64,000 nucleotides of DNA from Brevibacterium atlanticum (GTDB lineage Bacteria > Actinomycetota > Actinomycetes > Actinomycetales > Brevibacteriaceae). Positions 55,578-64,000 of this stretch are shown here, in pieces. The stretch lies in assembly GCF_011617245.1 (NCBI RefSeq), contig NZ_CP050152.1, positions 2,904,503 through 2,968,502 of the forward strand, given 5' to 3'. The first letter of the stretch is position 1. Each line of letters starts with the position of its first letter. The notes under the pieces were generated by a model. The model saw only the letters and a list, made by a program, of their open reading frames with translations, was not told where the DNA came from and made no database searches. The translations under genes were made by a program, and so were the position numbers.

Positions 55578-56677
55578 ATGGTCACCCGAGCGAATCCCGG
55601 GATGAGGATCTCATCAAGCATGCGCTCGCGCACGTCCAGGGGCAGGAAGGCAGCGGTCACCGCATTGACGGTGGCCCATTCGAGATCCGTCTGCGTCCAG
55701 CCGGCCTCGTCGACGAGCAGTCGCATCTCACGGCTCACCGAGGTGCCAGACATCAGCCGGTTGTCCGGGTTGATGGTGACGGCGAAGCCGAGGTCCTTCA
55801 GTCCGGTGATCGGGTGGGTGGCGATGGTTCCGCCGATGTCGGTCTGCAGGTTCGAACTCGGGCACAGCTCGAGCGGGATCTGCTGATCGAGGACCCACGC
55901 GGCGAGGCTGCCGAGCTGGCCCTCCCCTTCGACGATGTCCATGTCCTCGACGATGCGGGCACCGTGACCCAAGCGCTGCGCGTGGCAGATGGTCACGGCC
56001 TCATGGATGGACTCCTTTCCCGCGGCTTCTCCGGCGTGGACCGTCACCGGCACGTACGCCTGGTGCAGGGCGTTGAACGCCGACAGGTGCGCCGACGGCG
56101 GGAAGCCCTTCTCCGGTCCGGCGATGTCGAAGCCGACGACACCGGATTCCGAGCCCTTCTCACGGTGGCGGATGGCCAGCTCGGCGATCGCCAGCGAGTT
56201 CTCCGCTTGACGCAGTGCGGTGATGAGCTGACCGACGCGGATGAACTTACCGTCGGCGGCCGCCTCGGAGACACCTGCTTCGAGGCCTCCCTGCACAGCA
56301 TCGACGACCTCGTCGAGTTCGAGTCCGCCTTCGAGGTGCTGTTCTGGGGCCCATCGGGCCTCGGCGTAGAACACGCCGTCGGCGACCTGGTCGAGGACCC
56401 ATTCCTTGGCGACCCGGTGCAGACCCTCACGGTCCTGCATGAGCGCAACGGTGTGGGTGAACGTCTCGAGGTAGCGGACGAGGTCACCGGAGTTCGCGGA
56501 TTCGGAGAACCACTTCCCCAGCGACTCGGCGTCGGCGGCCGGCAGGGTATGGCCGATGCGATCGGCCAGTTCGATCATCGTCGACGGGCGCAGACCGCCG
56601 TCGAGGTGATCGTGGAGGGAGACTTTGGGCAGCTGCAGGATGGGGTCGTCGGAGGCGACGCCAGCGGGTACATTCAT
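55574..56677 (-). CDS. add: Adenosine deaminase
   Basis: 367 residues. KVSLHDHLDGGLRP holds the metal-binding His pair, VTVHAGEAAGKES the third region with catalytic Glu, RLGHGARI the later His and NPDNRLMSGTS the metal-binding Asp. It turns adenosine and deoxyadenosine into inosine forms for purine salvage. The ATG at 56677 is preferred over a GTG 3 bp earlier. A BMP-type lipoprotein gene, the sort that binds nucleosides, lies 54 bp upstream on the same strand. Confidence 0.92.
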   Translation of the reverse strand: MNVPAGVASDDPILQLPKVSLHDHLDGGLRPSTMIELADRIGHTLPAADAESLGKWFSESANSGDLVRYLETFTHTVALMQDREGLHRVAKEWVLDQVADGVFYAEARWAPEQHLEGGLELDEVVDAVQGGLEAGVSEAAADGKFIRVGQLITALRQAENSLAIAELAIRHREKGSESGVVGFDIAGPEKGFPPSAHLSAFNALHQAYVPVTVHAGEAAGKESIHEAVTICHAQRLGHGARIVEDMDIVEGEGQLGSLAAWVLDQQIPLELCPSSNLQTDIGGTIATHPITGLKDLGFAVTINPDNRLMSGTSVSREMRLLVDEAGWTQTDLEWATVNAVTAAFLPLDVRERMLDEILIPGFARVTI

Positions 56678-56731
56678 CACCGCCTCAGCTTATCCGATGA
56701 CACCTCACTTCGCCTGAGATCCGCACCGCTC

Positions 56732-57877
56732 TCACCCCTCCGGGTCGATCTCCCCGCTCTTGATCCGCTCTCGCAGATCCGTGATTCCGCGGCCGGCGTC
56801 GGAGACGCGGGAGAGGAATCCGTCCTCGGCGACGATCCGGACCCCGCCGTTGTCGAGCGTGCCCAGGTAGTGTCGGTCTCCGACCCGGAAGCCGCCGATC
56901 TCCTCCGGTGCCTCCTTCGACGCCGGGGCCACCTCGTCGGGGTTCTTGCTCTGCGGCCAGTCGGGGAACATCGTGCGCAGGCCGCGCCGAACGTTGGGCT
57001 CGACGGTCGCGACGATCGACTTCGAGAAGCCTCCCGCAGTTCCGTACCAGACGATCTTCGGCAGGCTCGGCCGTTCGTCGGCCCCGTCTTCGGACTTCTC
57101 CGCGTCCGTGAGCAGCTCGGTGCGCTCCTCCTCCGCCGAGGTGATTGCTCCCATCGCGGCCGCCGAGCCGAAGGGCACGAGCACGTCGACGTCATCGTCG
57201 AAGGACTCGCCGAAGTAGTCCTCCCCCGCCTCCCGGGTGTCATCGATCGTGCGATCGACCGCCGAGCCGCCGCGATGGGACGTCACCTTCTGCGCACCCT
57301 CGTCCTTCTCCTTGTTGTACAGGTCGACCCCGGCGTCGAAGGCGGTGAGGATCTTCTTCGACTGTGGGAAGCCGCGGGAGACGACGACGCCGACCTCCCC
57401 GGTCTCGCTGGCGGTGGCGGCGATGTAGCCGGCGATGAATGCCGGCGGTACGAGGTCGAAGTCGACGCTCAGCACGTTCTTCGGCAGATCACGCGAACCG
57501 CTGGAGACGCCGAGGAACAGACCGTCGGGGTGGGCGGAGGCGAAGCTGCCGAGCGCATCGGCACCGCCGGGTCCGATCACCGAGGTCAGCGCGCAGTCCT
57601 GATCGTGCATCCGCTGCAGCGCCGCCGAGGTGGCCGAGACTCCCGATACTCGCTGACTCGAGGTGCCGGAGAAGACACCGGCCCCGCGAGCCAGTTCCGC
57701 CTCCTCGAGAGTCAGGGCCCCGGCCGAATGATCGTCGAAGCCGGCGGGTGCGGAGACGAAGCAGCCGAGCTTCGGCTCCTCGAGAGCTTCGGGGGCCGTG
57801 ACGGAGCAGGCGCTGAGCGTGAGGATGCCGACAGCGGCGAGTGCGGCGATCGCGGTGGCCCGAGCTCTCATCCTCAT
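56732..57877 (-). CDS. BMP-family substrate-binding lipoprotein (PnrA/Med-like)
   Basis: 381 residues. The start MRMRARATAIAALAAVGILT leads to lipobox LSAC (Cys near 24). The periplasmic-binding fold follows the BMP pattern with PPAFIAGYIAATASETGEVG, then VVVSRGFPQSKK and a late VWYGTAGGFSKSIVATVEPN. BMP proteins bind purine nucleosides for ABC import, but no permease or ATPase gene is adjacent. It is probably co-transcribed with adenosine deaminase, which fits nucleoside scavenging. A 57-residue stretch of insert and acidic composition make it divergent from PnrA. Confidence 0.8.
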   Translation of the reverse strand: MRMRARATAIAALAAVGILTLSACSVTAPEALEEPKLGCFVSAPAGFDDHSAGALTLEEAELARGAGVFSGTSSQRVSGVSATSAALQRMHDQDCALTSVIGPGGADALGSFASAHPDGLFLGVSSGSRDLPKNVLSVDFDLVPPAFIAGYIAATASETGEVGVVVSRGFPQSKKILTAFDAGVDLYNKEKDEGAQKVTSHRGGSAVDRTIDDTREAGEDYFGESFDDDVDVLVPFGSAAAMGAITSAEEERTELLTDAEKSEDGADERPSLPKIVWYGTAGGFSKSIVATVEPNVRRGLRTMFPDWPQSKNPDEVAPASKEAPEEIGGFRVGDRHYLGTLDNGGVRIVAEDGFLSRVSDAGRGITDLRERIKSGEIDPEG

Positions 57878-57900
57878 GAGTCCAAGATTATCGGCCAGTG

Positions 57901-57978
57901 CTGACACGACGTAATCAGCCCTGACACGGCGTGATCAGCCCAGGCACGGCGCCCCCGGTTCTGACGCGGAGTCAGCAG
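57901..57978. repeat. Tandem 20-bp repeats upstream of the BMP gene
   Basis: Units at 57901-57920 and 57921-57940 begin CTGACACG and end ATCAGCC, 18 of 20 bases alike; a third, degenerate unit at 57961 reads CTGACGCGGAGTCAG. Each unit starts CTGA and ends TCAG, so each is itself a small inverted repeat. Confidence 0.75.
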
Positions 57979-58005
57979 TCCAGGCAGATGGTGAGCAGTG
58001 CAGGG

Positions 58006-59226
58006 TCAGCGTTCGCGCTCGAGGACCTTGAGTGCGGTGGCGGTGAAGACACGGGCGGCGATCTCGACCGCGCGTTCGTCGACGAGCAGATCTCCCTGAT
58101 GGATGTCGTAGGTGATGCCGCCGGGAGTGCGGGTGCCCAGACGCACGAGCGCGCCCGGACAGTGAGTAAGGTACCAGGCGAAGTCCTCCCCACCCATCGA
58201 CTGCGGGGTCAGTTGGACGGAGTTCTCCCCCAGCTCGCCGCGGACCGCGGTTTCGATGAGGGTGACCTGGTCCTCGGTGTTGACCACGGGTGGGACACCG
58301 CGGCGGTGTTCGAGGTCGACCTCGACCCCGTACGGGCCGGCGATGCGGTCGACGAGTTCGGGCAGCACCTCGGCGACCTGGTTCCACCCGTCGACGTCGA
58401 GGCAGCGCAGGGTGCCGCGCAGGATCCCCTCGCTGGGGACGACGTTCGCGGCGTGGCCGGAGCTGATCTCGCCCCACACGAGCGAGATCGCGTGGCGCGG
58501 GTCGATGAGGCGGCCCAGCGTCGAGGGCAGGTCCGTGGCGAGCTTGCCGAGCGCGTACACGAGATCCTCGGTCAGGTGCGGCCGGGAGGTGTGCCCACCG
58601 TGACCGGACAGGCGGATGATGACGGTGTCGCCGGCGGCGGTGATGGCACCGATGCGCGAACCGACCTTTCCGATGTCGACATTGGGGTCGCAGTGGACGG
58701 CGTAGACCTCGGGCACGTCGTCGAGGACACCCTGCGAGATCACGCGCAGCGCACCTCCGGGGGTGACCTCCTCGCCGGGCTGGAAGATCAGCCGCACCCG
58801 GCCGCCGAGTCCTCCGGGCCGAGTCTCGTGGATCTTCTGCAGAGCGATTCCTGCGCCGATGAGTGAGGTCAGGTGGACGTCGTGGCCGCAGGCATGCGCG
58901 ACACCGGGCACCGTCGAGCGGAATTCCTCGTCGATGAGGTCATCGACGGGAAGGGCATCGATGTCGGCGCGCAGACCCACGGCCAACGGTCCCTGACCGA
59001 CCTCGCAGACGACCCCGGTTCCCTCGAGCCGCTGCGGCTTCAGGCCCGCGGCTTCGAGGCGGGCGACGATCTTGTCGGTGGTTTCGAACTCTTGGAAGGA
59101 CAGTTCCGGATGGGCATGGATGTCGCGGCGGAAATCGATGAGCTCTGCACCGATCTCAGCGATAGTCGAGCTGATCACGTCGGGTCCTTCGGGAAACACG
59201 GGTCGGGGATGGGCAGTGTCGAACAT
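58006..59226 (-). CDS. M20-family amidohydrolase (hippurate hydrolase/acyl-amino acid type)
   Basis: 406 residues. Metal-binding and catalytic motifs: FRRDIHAHPELSFQE near 35, GLRADIDALPVDD near 85, VAHACGHDVHLTSL near 110 and LIFQPGEEVTPGGA with the Glu pair near 145. The dimerisation domain is at about 195-315. The C-terminal SMGGEDFAWYL holds the last His-equivalent region. This is the AbgB/hippurate hydrolase branch that cuts N-acyl amino acids or indole conjugates. The ATG at 59226 has only a weak ribosome site. It ends 128 bp upstream of the BMP gene. Confidence 0.9.
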   Translation of the reverse strand: MFDTAHPRPVFPEGPDVISSTIAEIGAELIDFRRDIHAHPELSFQEFETTDKIVARLEAAGLKPQRLEGTGVVCEVGQGPLAVGLRADIDALPVDDLIDEEFRSTVPGVAHACGHDVHLTSLIGAGIALQKIHETRPGGLGGRVRLIFQPGEEVTPGGALRVISQGVLDDVPEVYAVHCDPNVDIGKVGSRIGAITAAGDTVIIRLSGHGGHTSRPHLTEDLVYALGKLATDLPSTLGRLIDPRHAISLVWGEISSGHAANVVPSEGILRGTLRCLDVDGWNQVAEVLPELVDRIAGPYGVEVDLEHRRGVPPVVNTEDQVTLIETAVRGELGENSVQLTPQSMGGEDFAWYLTHCPGALVRLGTRTPGGITYDIHQGDLLVDERAVEIAARVFTATALKVLERER

Positions 59227-59377
59227 TGGAAGCAATGCTAGGCACTGGTCGTCACAATTGTCCTGATTGCGACCAATTTCGACATACTCCGGCGACGGTG
59301 CGGCCGCGGCGGCTCGGCCTGCGCCTCGCGACTCGCACGCGACCTGCCTGCGTGAGCGACGATCCAGCAGCGGTGGC

Positions 59378-60487
59378 TCAGAGCAGTTCGTCGAGTCCGC
59401 GTTCACCGGCGACGGACACAGCCTTCTTCACATCCTGCGCGTGCGAGCGGGAGGTGATGAGCAGGACGTCGTCGGTGTCGACGACGACGAGGTCCTCGAG
59501 TCCGACGATGGCCACTGTGCGCGGACCTTCGGAGAAGACGACCCCCGAGGCGTCGACCTCGAGCAGGTCGGTGTTGCCGCCGATCGAGATCACCCCGCGC
59601 GGCTCACCGGGCACGGGCTGGCGCAGCCGGGCCACGGAGTCGAAGTCCCCGACGTCGTCCCAGCCGAAGTCTCCGGGAATGACGATGACTCGTCCCGCCG
59701 CGGCCGCGGGTTCGGCGACCACATAGTCGATGGCCCGCTTCTCCAACCCGGGCCAGACCTCGCCCACCACAGTGTCGTGGTCAGGGGTGTCCCAGGCCTC
59801 GGCGATGCGGGAGAGTCCATCGAAGAGGGCAGGATCCTCCTCGGCGAGGACGTCGAGGAGGGCGGTGGCCTTCGCGATGAACATGCCCGCGTTCCAGCGG
59901 TAGCGACCGGAGTTGACGTATTTCCGGGCGGTGCTCGCGGCGGGCTTCTCCGCGAACGCCAGGGCTCGCCTGGCCGTAGGAGCCCCGTCGAGCCCGAGCA
60001 GCTCACCGGTCTTGATGTAGCCGTAAGCGGTCGCCGGGTTCCGCGGCATGATGCCGATGGTGACGATGTCCCCGGTTTCGGCGGCGGCGACGGCCTGGTC
60101 GATGACGAGACGGAATTCGTCGACGTTCGTGATCGAGTGATCGGCGGAGAAGGAGCCGACGATCGCCTCGGGATCCTCCCGGGCGATGAGCATCGTGGCC
60201 AGGCCGATGGCCGCAGCGGAGTCCTTCGGGGAGGGTTCGGTGACGATCTTCGACCGTGAGATCTCCGGCAGCTGATCGACGACCTGCTCGAGATGGCTCT
60301 CGCCCGTGACCACCCAGACGCGGTCGTCTCCGACGATGGGAGCCACCCGATCCCAGGTGGCCTGGATGAGGCTGCGGCCGAGGCCGAGCACATCGTGGAG
60401 GAACTTCGGGGTCGCCCGGCGCGAGAGGGGCCAGAGACGGGTTCCGGAACCGCCGGCGGGGATGATGGCGTGGAAGTGCGTGTTCAC
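59378..60487 (-). CDS. manC: Mannose-1-phosphate guanylyltransferase
   Basis: 369 residues. Nucleotidyltransferase start IIPAGGSGTRLWPLSRRATP, then GSFSADHSITN with the metal Asp, AFAEKPAASTARKYV and WNAGMFIAKA in the middle, and GWDDVGDFDS near 270. There is no C-terminal isomerase domain, so this is the short, single-function form. It makes GDP-mannose from mannose 1-phosphate and GTP for glycans and lipomannan-like polymers. The GTG at 60487 is the likely start. Confidence 0.9.
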   Translation of the reverse strand: MNTHFHAIIPAGGSGTRLWPLSRRATPKFLHDVLGLGRSLIQATWDRVAPIVGDDRVWVVTGESHLEQVVDQLPEISRSKIVTEPSPKDSAAAIGLATMLIAREDPEAIVGSFSADHSITNVDEFRLVIDQAVAAAETGDIVTIGIMPRNPATAYGYIKTGELLGLDGAPTARRALAFAEKPAASTARKYVNSGRYRWNAGMFIAKATALLDVLAEEDPALFDGLSRIAEAWDTPDHDTVVGEVWPGLEKRAIDYVVAEPAAAAGRVIVIPGDFGWDDVGDFDSVARLRQPVPGEPRGVISIGGNTDLLEVDASGVVFSEGPRTVAIVGLEDLVVVDTDDVLLITSRSHAQDVKKAVSVAGERGLDELL

Positions 60488-60899
60488 GATTTCAGTGTCT
60501 CAGAGTTCGGGCAGCGCTTCGCCGAGGTTGTCCGCCGTGTCGGCGACGGTCCACCCCAGACCGGAGGTGGGGCCATCCTCACCTGTGCACCACCTCAGCG
60601 CGGGTGACCGATCGAGTCGAGCACCACCTCGGCGCGGGTCGATGGTCTCGGCTCGGCACCACCTCGGCGATGGTGGGCATCTCACAGGACCACGCAGGTC
60701 AGAGCGTGAGCGAAATCATTTAGGGAACACGGTTGTGCCGTAATTGAATTTTCATGAGACACGCAATCCCAGTTTGGAGGGAATTGCCAGGGTAGTCGTG
60801 TGATCCGGCGCGCTCCGCGGTGTCTCGACTGGCACGGAAGCGGTCTGGAGCGTAGCTTCTAGACGTACACACCCGAATAATCAAGATGGAGGATGCTCC
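60488..60899. other. 412-bp region before sdhC with three tandem repeats
   Basis: No gene found. It contains three copies of a 34-35-bp unit starting GCACCACCTC at 60587, 60621 and 60656, with the core GCACCACCTC(G/A)GCG. The AT-richer part from 60710 to 60790 and 60865-60895 probably holds the sdh promoter; GGAGGA precedes sdhC. No certain promoter boxes. Confidence 0.6.
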
Positions 60900-61277
60900 G
60901 TGGCCAAAGCGTCTACGGGCACTCTGTACCGAGGAAACGAAGGAATGTGGTCCTGGGTCGCGCATCGCGTCACAGGCGTCGGAATCTTCTTCTTCCTTCT
61001 GGTCCACGTGCTCGATACTGCCCTCGTTCGCGTCTCACCCGAGGCCTATAACGCTGTGATCGGAACCTACAAGACACCGGTCATGGCATTCGGTGAGATC
61101 GCGCTCGTCGCCGCAATCGCATTCCATGCGTTCAACGGTCTTCGCGTCATTCTGGTCGACTTCTCGAAGAGCGGCCCGAAAAATCAGAAGAAGCTGTTCT
61201 GGGGAGTCATCATTCTGTGGCTCATCATCATGATCGCCTTCGTTCCCCGCCAGCTGATGCACACCTTCGGAGGCTGA
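60900..61277 (+). CDS. sdhC: Succinate dehydrogenase cytochrome b556 subunit
   Basis: 125 residues, three membrane helices. The haem/quinone motif SWVAHRVTGVGIFFFLLVHV in helix 1 contains the conserved S-H-R-x-T-G style sequence and the axial His. AIAFHAFNGLRVILVDF in helix 2 is the second signature. The GTG at 60900 follows GGAGGA. SdhC and SdhD anchor the enzyme in the membrane and bind haem and quinone. Confidence 0.94.
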   Translation: MAKASTGTLYRGNEGMWSWVAHRVTGVGIFFFLLVHVLDTALVRVSPEAYNAVIGTYKTPVMAFGEIALVAAIAFHAFNGLRVILVDFSKSGPKNQKKLFWGVIILWLIIMIAFVPRQLMHTFGG

Positions 61278-61278
61278 C

Positions 61279-61728
61279 ATGAGCACTACATCCATTCCGG
61301 CTCCGCGGACCGGCTATTCCCGGCACAAGTCCACCCGCTCGAAGTTCGAGATGTTCGCGTGGCTGTTCATGCGCGTCTCCGGCGTCGTCCTCGTCATCCT
61401 CATCTTCGGCCACCTCTTCGTCAACCTGTGGGCCGGCGACGGCGTCCAGGCCATCGACTTCGGCTTCGTGGCCGGCAAGTGGGCCAGCCCGTTCTGGCAG
61501 ATCTGGGATCTGCTCATGCTGTGGCTGGCGATGCTCCACGGCACCAACGGCCTGCGCACCATCATCATGGACTACTCCGAGAAGCCCGGCACACGCATGG
61601 CCCTGCAGGTGATCCTCTACATCGCCTCGGTCATCGTCATCGTGCTCGGCACGCTCGTCATCTTCACGTTCGATCCCTGCCCGGCCGGAGCGGACCCCTC
61701 GGTCCTGGCTGAGTTCTGCAAGGCCTAA
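61279..61728 (+). CDS. sdhD: Succinate dehydrogenase membrane anchor subunit
   Basis: 149 residues with three helices (about 27-52, 70-92, 108-130). Conserved residues include MFAWLFMRVSGVVLVILIFG followed by HLFVNL, and LWLAMLHGTNGLRTIIMDYS, which supply the quinone site and second haem-region His. It starts 1 bp after the sdhC stop, so it belongs to the sdhCDAB operon. The C-terminal end has two Cys (DPCPAGADPSVLAEFCKA). Confidence 0.92.
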   Translation: MSTTSIPAPRTGYSRHKSTRSKFEMFAWLFMRVSGVVLVILIFGHLFVNLWAGDGVQAIDFGFVAGKWASPFWQIWDLLMLWLAMLHGTNGLRTIIMDYSEKPGTRMALQVILYIASVIVIVLGTLVIFTFDPCPAGADPSVLAEFCKA

Positions 61729-61737
61729 AGGAGAAAC

Positions 61738-63498
61738 ATGCAGGTACATCATTACGACGTCGTCATCGTCGGCGCCGGCGGCGCCGGCATGCGTGCGGCG
61801 ATCGAGTCGGGACAGCGCGCCCGCACCGCTGTGCTGACCAAGCTCTACCCCACCCGTTCCCACACCGGCGCCGCCCAGGGCGGCATGTGCGCCGCTCTGG
61901 CGAACGTGGAAGAGGACAACTGGGAATGGCACACCTTCGACACCGTCAAGGGCGGTGACTACCTCGTCGACCAGGACGCCGCCGAGGTGATGGCCAAGGA
62001 AGCCATCGACGCCGTGCTCGATCTCGAGAAGATGGGGCTGCCCTTCAACCGCACCCCCGAAGGCAAGATCGACCAGCGTCGCTTCGGCGGTCACACGCGC
62101 GACCACGGCAAGTCCGCCGTCCGTCGTTCGTGCTACGCAGCCGACCGCACCGGTCACATGATCCTCCAGACCCTCTACCAGAACTGCGTCAAGCACGGCG
62201 TCGAGTTCTACAACGAGTTCTACGTCCTCGACCTCGTGATGACCGAGGTCGACGGGGTCAAGCGCCCGGCCGGTGTCGTGTCCTACGAACTGGCCACCGG
62301 TGAGATCCACGTCTTCCAGGCGAAGTCGATCGTCTTCGCCACCGGCGGTGTCGGCAAGGTCTTCAAGACCACCTCGAACGCCCACACCCTGACCGGCGAC
62401 GGCATGGCCGTGACCTACAACCGCGGCATCCCGCTCGAGGACATGGAGTTCTTCCAGTTCCACCCGACAGGTCTTGCCGGCCTGGGCATCCTGCTGTCCG
62501 AGGCGGCCCGTGGTGAGGGCGGCATCCTCCGCAACTCCGAGGGAGAGCGCTTCATGGAGCGCTACGCTCCGACGATCAAGGACCTCGCCCCGCGTGACAT
62601 CGTGGCCCGTTCGATGGCCAACGAGGTGCGCGAAGGCCGTGGCTGCGGACCGAACAAGGACTACGTCCTCCTCGACCTCACCCATCTCGAGCCCTCGCAC
62701 ATCGACGAGAAGCTGCCCGACATCACGGAGTTCGCCCGCACCTACCTCGGCGTGGAGCCCTACACCGAACCGGTGCCGGTGTTCCCGACCGCGCATTACG
62801 CGATGGGCGGCATCCCGACGAACATCGAGGCCGAGGTCCTCGGTGACAACGACAACATCATCCCCGGCCTCTACGCGGCCGGTGAGTGCGCCTGCGTGTC
62901 CGTGCACGGCTCGAACCGCCTGGGCACGAACTCGCTTCTCGACATCAACGTCTTCGGCAAGCGCGCCGGCATCGCCGCCGCGGAATACGCCAAGACCGCC
63001 GATTCCGTCGAGCTCCCGGAGAACCCGGAGACCGACGTCGTCGAACTGCTCGAGAAGATGCGAACCTCGGACGGAACCGAACGCATCGGTGCCATCCGCA
63101 AGGATCTGCAGGACGTCATGGACGCCAACGTCCAGGTGTTCCGCACCGACGAGACCCTCCGGGAAGCCCTCGACAAGATCGCCGAGCTGCGCGAACGCTA
63201 CAACAACGTGGGCATCCAGGACCGCGGCAAGCGCTACAACCTCGATCTGCTCGAGGCCGTCGAGCTGGGGTTCCTGCTCGAGCTCGCCGAGGTCATCTCC
63301 GTCGCCGCCATCCACCGCAAGGAATCCCGCGGGGGACACTTCCGCGAGGACTTCCCGGATCGCGACGACGAGAAGTTCATGCACCACACGATGACCTACC
63401 TCGATCCCGAAGCGGAGACCGACGGCATCAAGGGCATGCGTCTTGAGACGAAGCCCGTCATCGTCACCCGTTACCAGCCGATGGAGCGTAAGTACTGA
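61738..63498 (+). CDS. sdhA: Succinate dehydrogenase flavoprotein subunit
   Basis: 586 residues, normal length. FAD-binding start [30 protein letters not shown] with the covalent-flavin His42, then [20 protein letters not shown], and [20 protein letters not shown] near 242 give the substrate site with catalytic Arg in the region [31 protein letters not shown] near 395 is typical. Oxidises succinate to fumarate. GGAG at 4 nt before the ATG. Confidence 0.97.
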   Translation: MQVHHYDVVIVGAGGAGMRAAIESGQRARTAVLTKLYPTRSHTGAAQGGMCAALANVEEDNWEWHTFDTVKGGDYLVDQDAAEVMAKEAIDAVLDLEKMGLPFNRTPEGKIDQRRFGGHTRDHGKSAVRRSCYAADRTGHMILQTLYQNCVKHGVEFYNEFYVLDLVMTEVDGVKRPAGVVSYELATGEIHVFQAKSIVFATGGVGKVFKTTSNAHTLTGDGMAVTYNRGIPLEDMEFFQFHPTGLAGLGILLSEAARGEGGILRNSEGERFMERYAPTIKDLAPRDIVARSMANEVREGRGCGPNKDYVLLDLTHLEPSHIDEKLPDITEFARTYLGVEPYTEPVPVFPTAHYAMGGIPTNIEAEVLGDNDNIIPGLYAAGECACVSVHGSNRLGTNSLLDINVFGKRAGIAAAEYAKTADSVELPENPETDVVELLEKMRTSDGTERIGAIRKDLQDVMDANVQVFRTDETLREALDKIAELRERYNNVGIQDRGKRYNLDLLEAVELGFLLELAEVISVAAIHRKESRGGHFREDFPDRDDEKFMHHTMTYLDPEAETDGIKGMRLETKPVIVTRYQPMERKY

Positions 63499-64000
63499 TG
63501 AGCACCACTGCAGAAACAGCCGAACCAGCGTCGAAGATCGACCTGCCCACGAGCGTCTCGGGCGAAGGCGGTTCCATTCCGTCCTTCGACTGCACCTTCC
63601 GGATCGCCCGCTTCGATCCCGAGGTCGACTCGGAGCCGCACTGGGAAGAGTACAACGTCACGATGTACGGCACCGACCGTGTGCTCGACGCCCTCCACAA
63701 GATCAAGTGGGAGATCGACGGCTCGCTGTCCTTCCGCCGGTCCTGCGCCCACGGCGTGTGCGGTTCCGATGCCATGCGCATCAACGGCCGCAACCGCCTG
63801 GCCTGCAAGACCCTGCTCAAGGACCTCGACACGTCCAAGCCGATCACCGTCGAGGCGATCAAGGGACTGCCGCTCGAGAAGGACATGATCGTCGACATGG
63901 AGCCCTTCTTCCAGTCGTACCGCGAGATCATGCCCTTCCTCATCACCTCGGGTCACGAGCCCACCCGTGAGCGTCTGCAGTCGGCCGAGCAGCGCGCGGC
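63498..64000 (+). CDS. sdhB: Succinate dehydrogenase iron-sulfur subunit, 3' partial
   Basis: The first 167 residues are present before the window ends; the complete protein is about 250. It starts at the ATG overlapping the sdhA stop (TGATG). Residues 30-130 are the 2Fe-2S domain: CAHGVCGSDAMRINGRNRLAC supplies the last Cys ligands in slightly changed form. KDMIVDMEPFFQSYREIMPF follows before the 4Fe-4S/3Fe-4S part, which is outside. It passes electrons from SdhA to the quinone. Confidence 0.95.
   Translation, partial: MSTTAETAEPASKIDLPTSVSGEGGSIPSFDCTFRIARFDPEVDSEPHWEEYNVTMYGTDRVLDALHKIKWEIDGSLSFRRSCAHGVCGSDAMRINGRNRLACKTLLKDLDTSKPITVEAIKGLPLEKDMIVDMEPFFQSYREIMPFLITSGHEPTRERLQSAEQRA

Noticed and set aside
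60587..60690. Three regularly spaced repeats considered as a CRISPR array
   Set aside because: Only about 14-20 bases are conserved, 'spacers' are partly alike, and no cas genes are present.
61228..63387. 719-codon minus-strand frame opposite sdhD/sdhA
   Set aside because: Val/Asp/Gly/Leu/His shadow of strongly conserved Sdh genes.

Overview
The window looks like a chromosomal segment of a high-GC actinobacterium of the order Micrococcales; Brevibacterium is my best guess. The genus is inferred from gene content and codon style, not from a search. The DNA is about two-thirds GC and densely coded, with many 4-bp start/stop overlaps. It has an LPXTG surface protein, a DtxR/IdeR-type iron box, a mycothiol-enzyme-like DinB fold and an actinobacterial SdhCDAB arrangement. 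I see no prophage, transposase, CRISPR array or rRNA operon.

Layout. 0-11 kb: envelope and transport genes (DUF2993 protein, SulP transporter, two secreted DUF2207-like proteins), a glutaminase-STAS protein, an iron-boxed siderophore-interacting protein, a sortase-anchored choice-of-anchor-I protein, and an aldolase/ribokinase pair. 11-17 kb: a tautomerase/HxlR pair, tRNA-His, a two-gene surface cluster (membrane propeller-like protein and a Ser/Asp-repeat protein), a DUF3618/GroES-like pair, and tRNA-Lys with a fragment of its own sequence upstream. 17-24 kb: a 5-oxoproline operon (NRAMP-like transporter, PxpA, DUF1445 protein, PxpBC fusion, biotin carboxylase with biotin carrier) divergent from its likely GntR regulator. 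24-36 kb: small regulator/effector modules, each with a visible palindromic operator: MarR/MFS, MerR/MFS, TetR with amidohydrolase and permease, and PadR/HAAS-type membrane protein. Among them lie Bcp peroxiredoxin and tRNA-Leu.

36-44 kb holds an rRNA methyltransferase-like gene and a complete fructose PTS (fruR-fruK-fruA-ptsI, then ptsH), covering uptake, phosphorylation and control. 44-49 kb carries an MHS-family transporter, a universal stress protein, the RNA ligase RtcB preceded by a highly structured leader and a possible 30-residue peptide gene, and threonine aldolase. 49-52 kb is sucCD with a MarR gene. 52-60 kb holds a GNAT enzyme, a lipoprotein, a FAD monooxygenase, adenosine deaminase with a BMP-type lipoprotein, an M20 amidohydrolase and mannose-1-phosphate guanylyltransferase. 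The window ends in sdhCDAB. With sucCD about 10 kb away, this places two consecutive TCA-cycle steps close together.

The least explained features are: the folded element in front of rtcB; a repeat (core GCACCACCTCGGCG) shared between the rtcB and sdh upstream regions; several 53-68 nt intergenic hairpins without U-tracts; and the oxoproline operon, whose parts together match the domain set of a urea-carboxylase-like enzyme.
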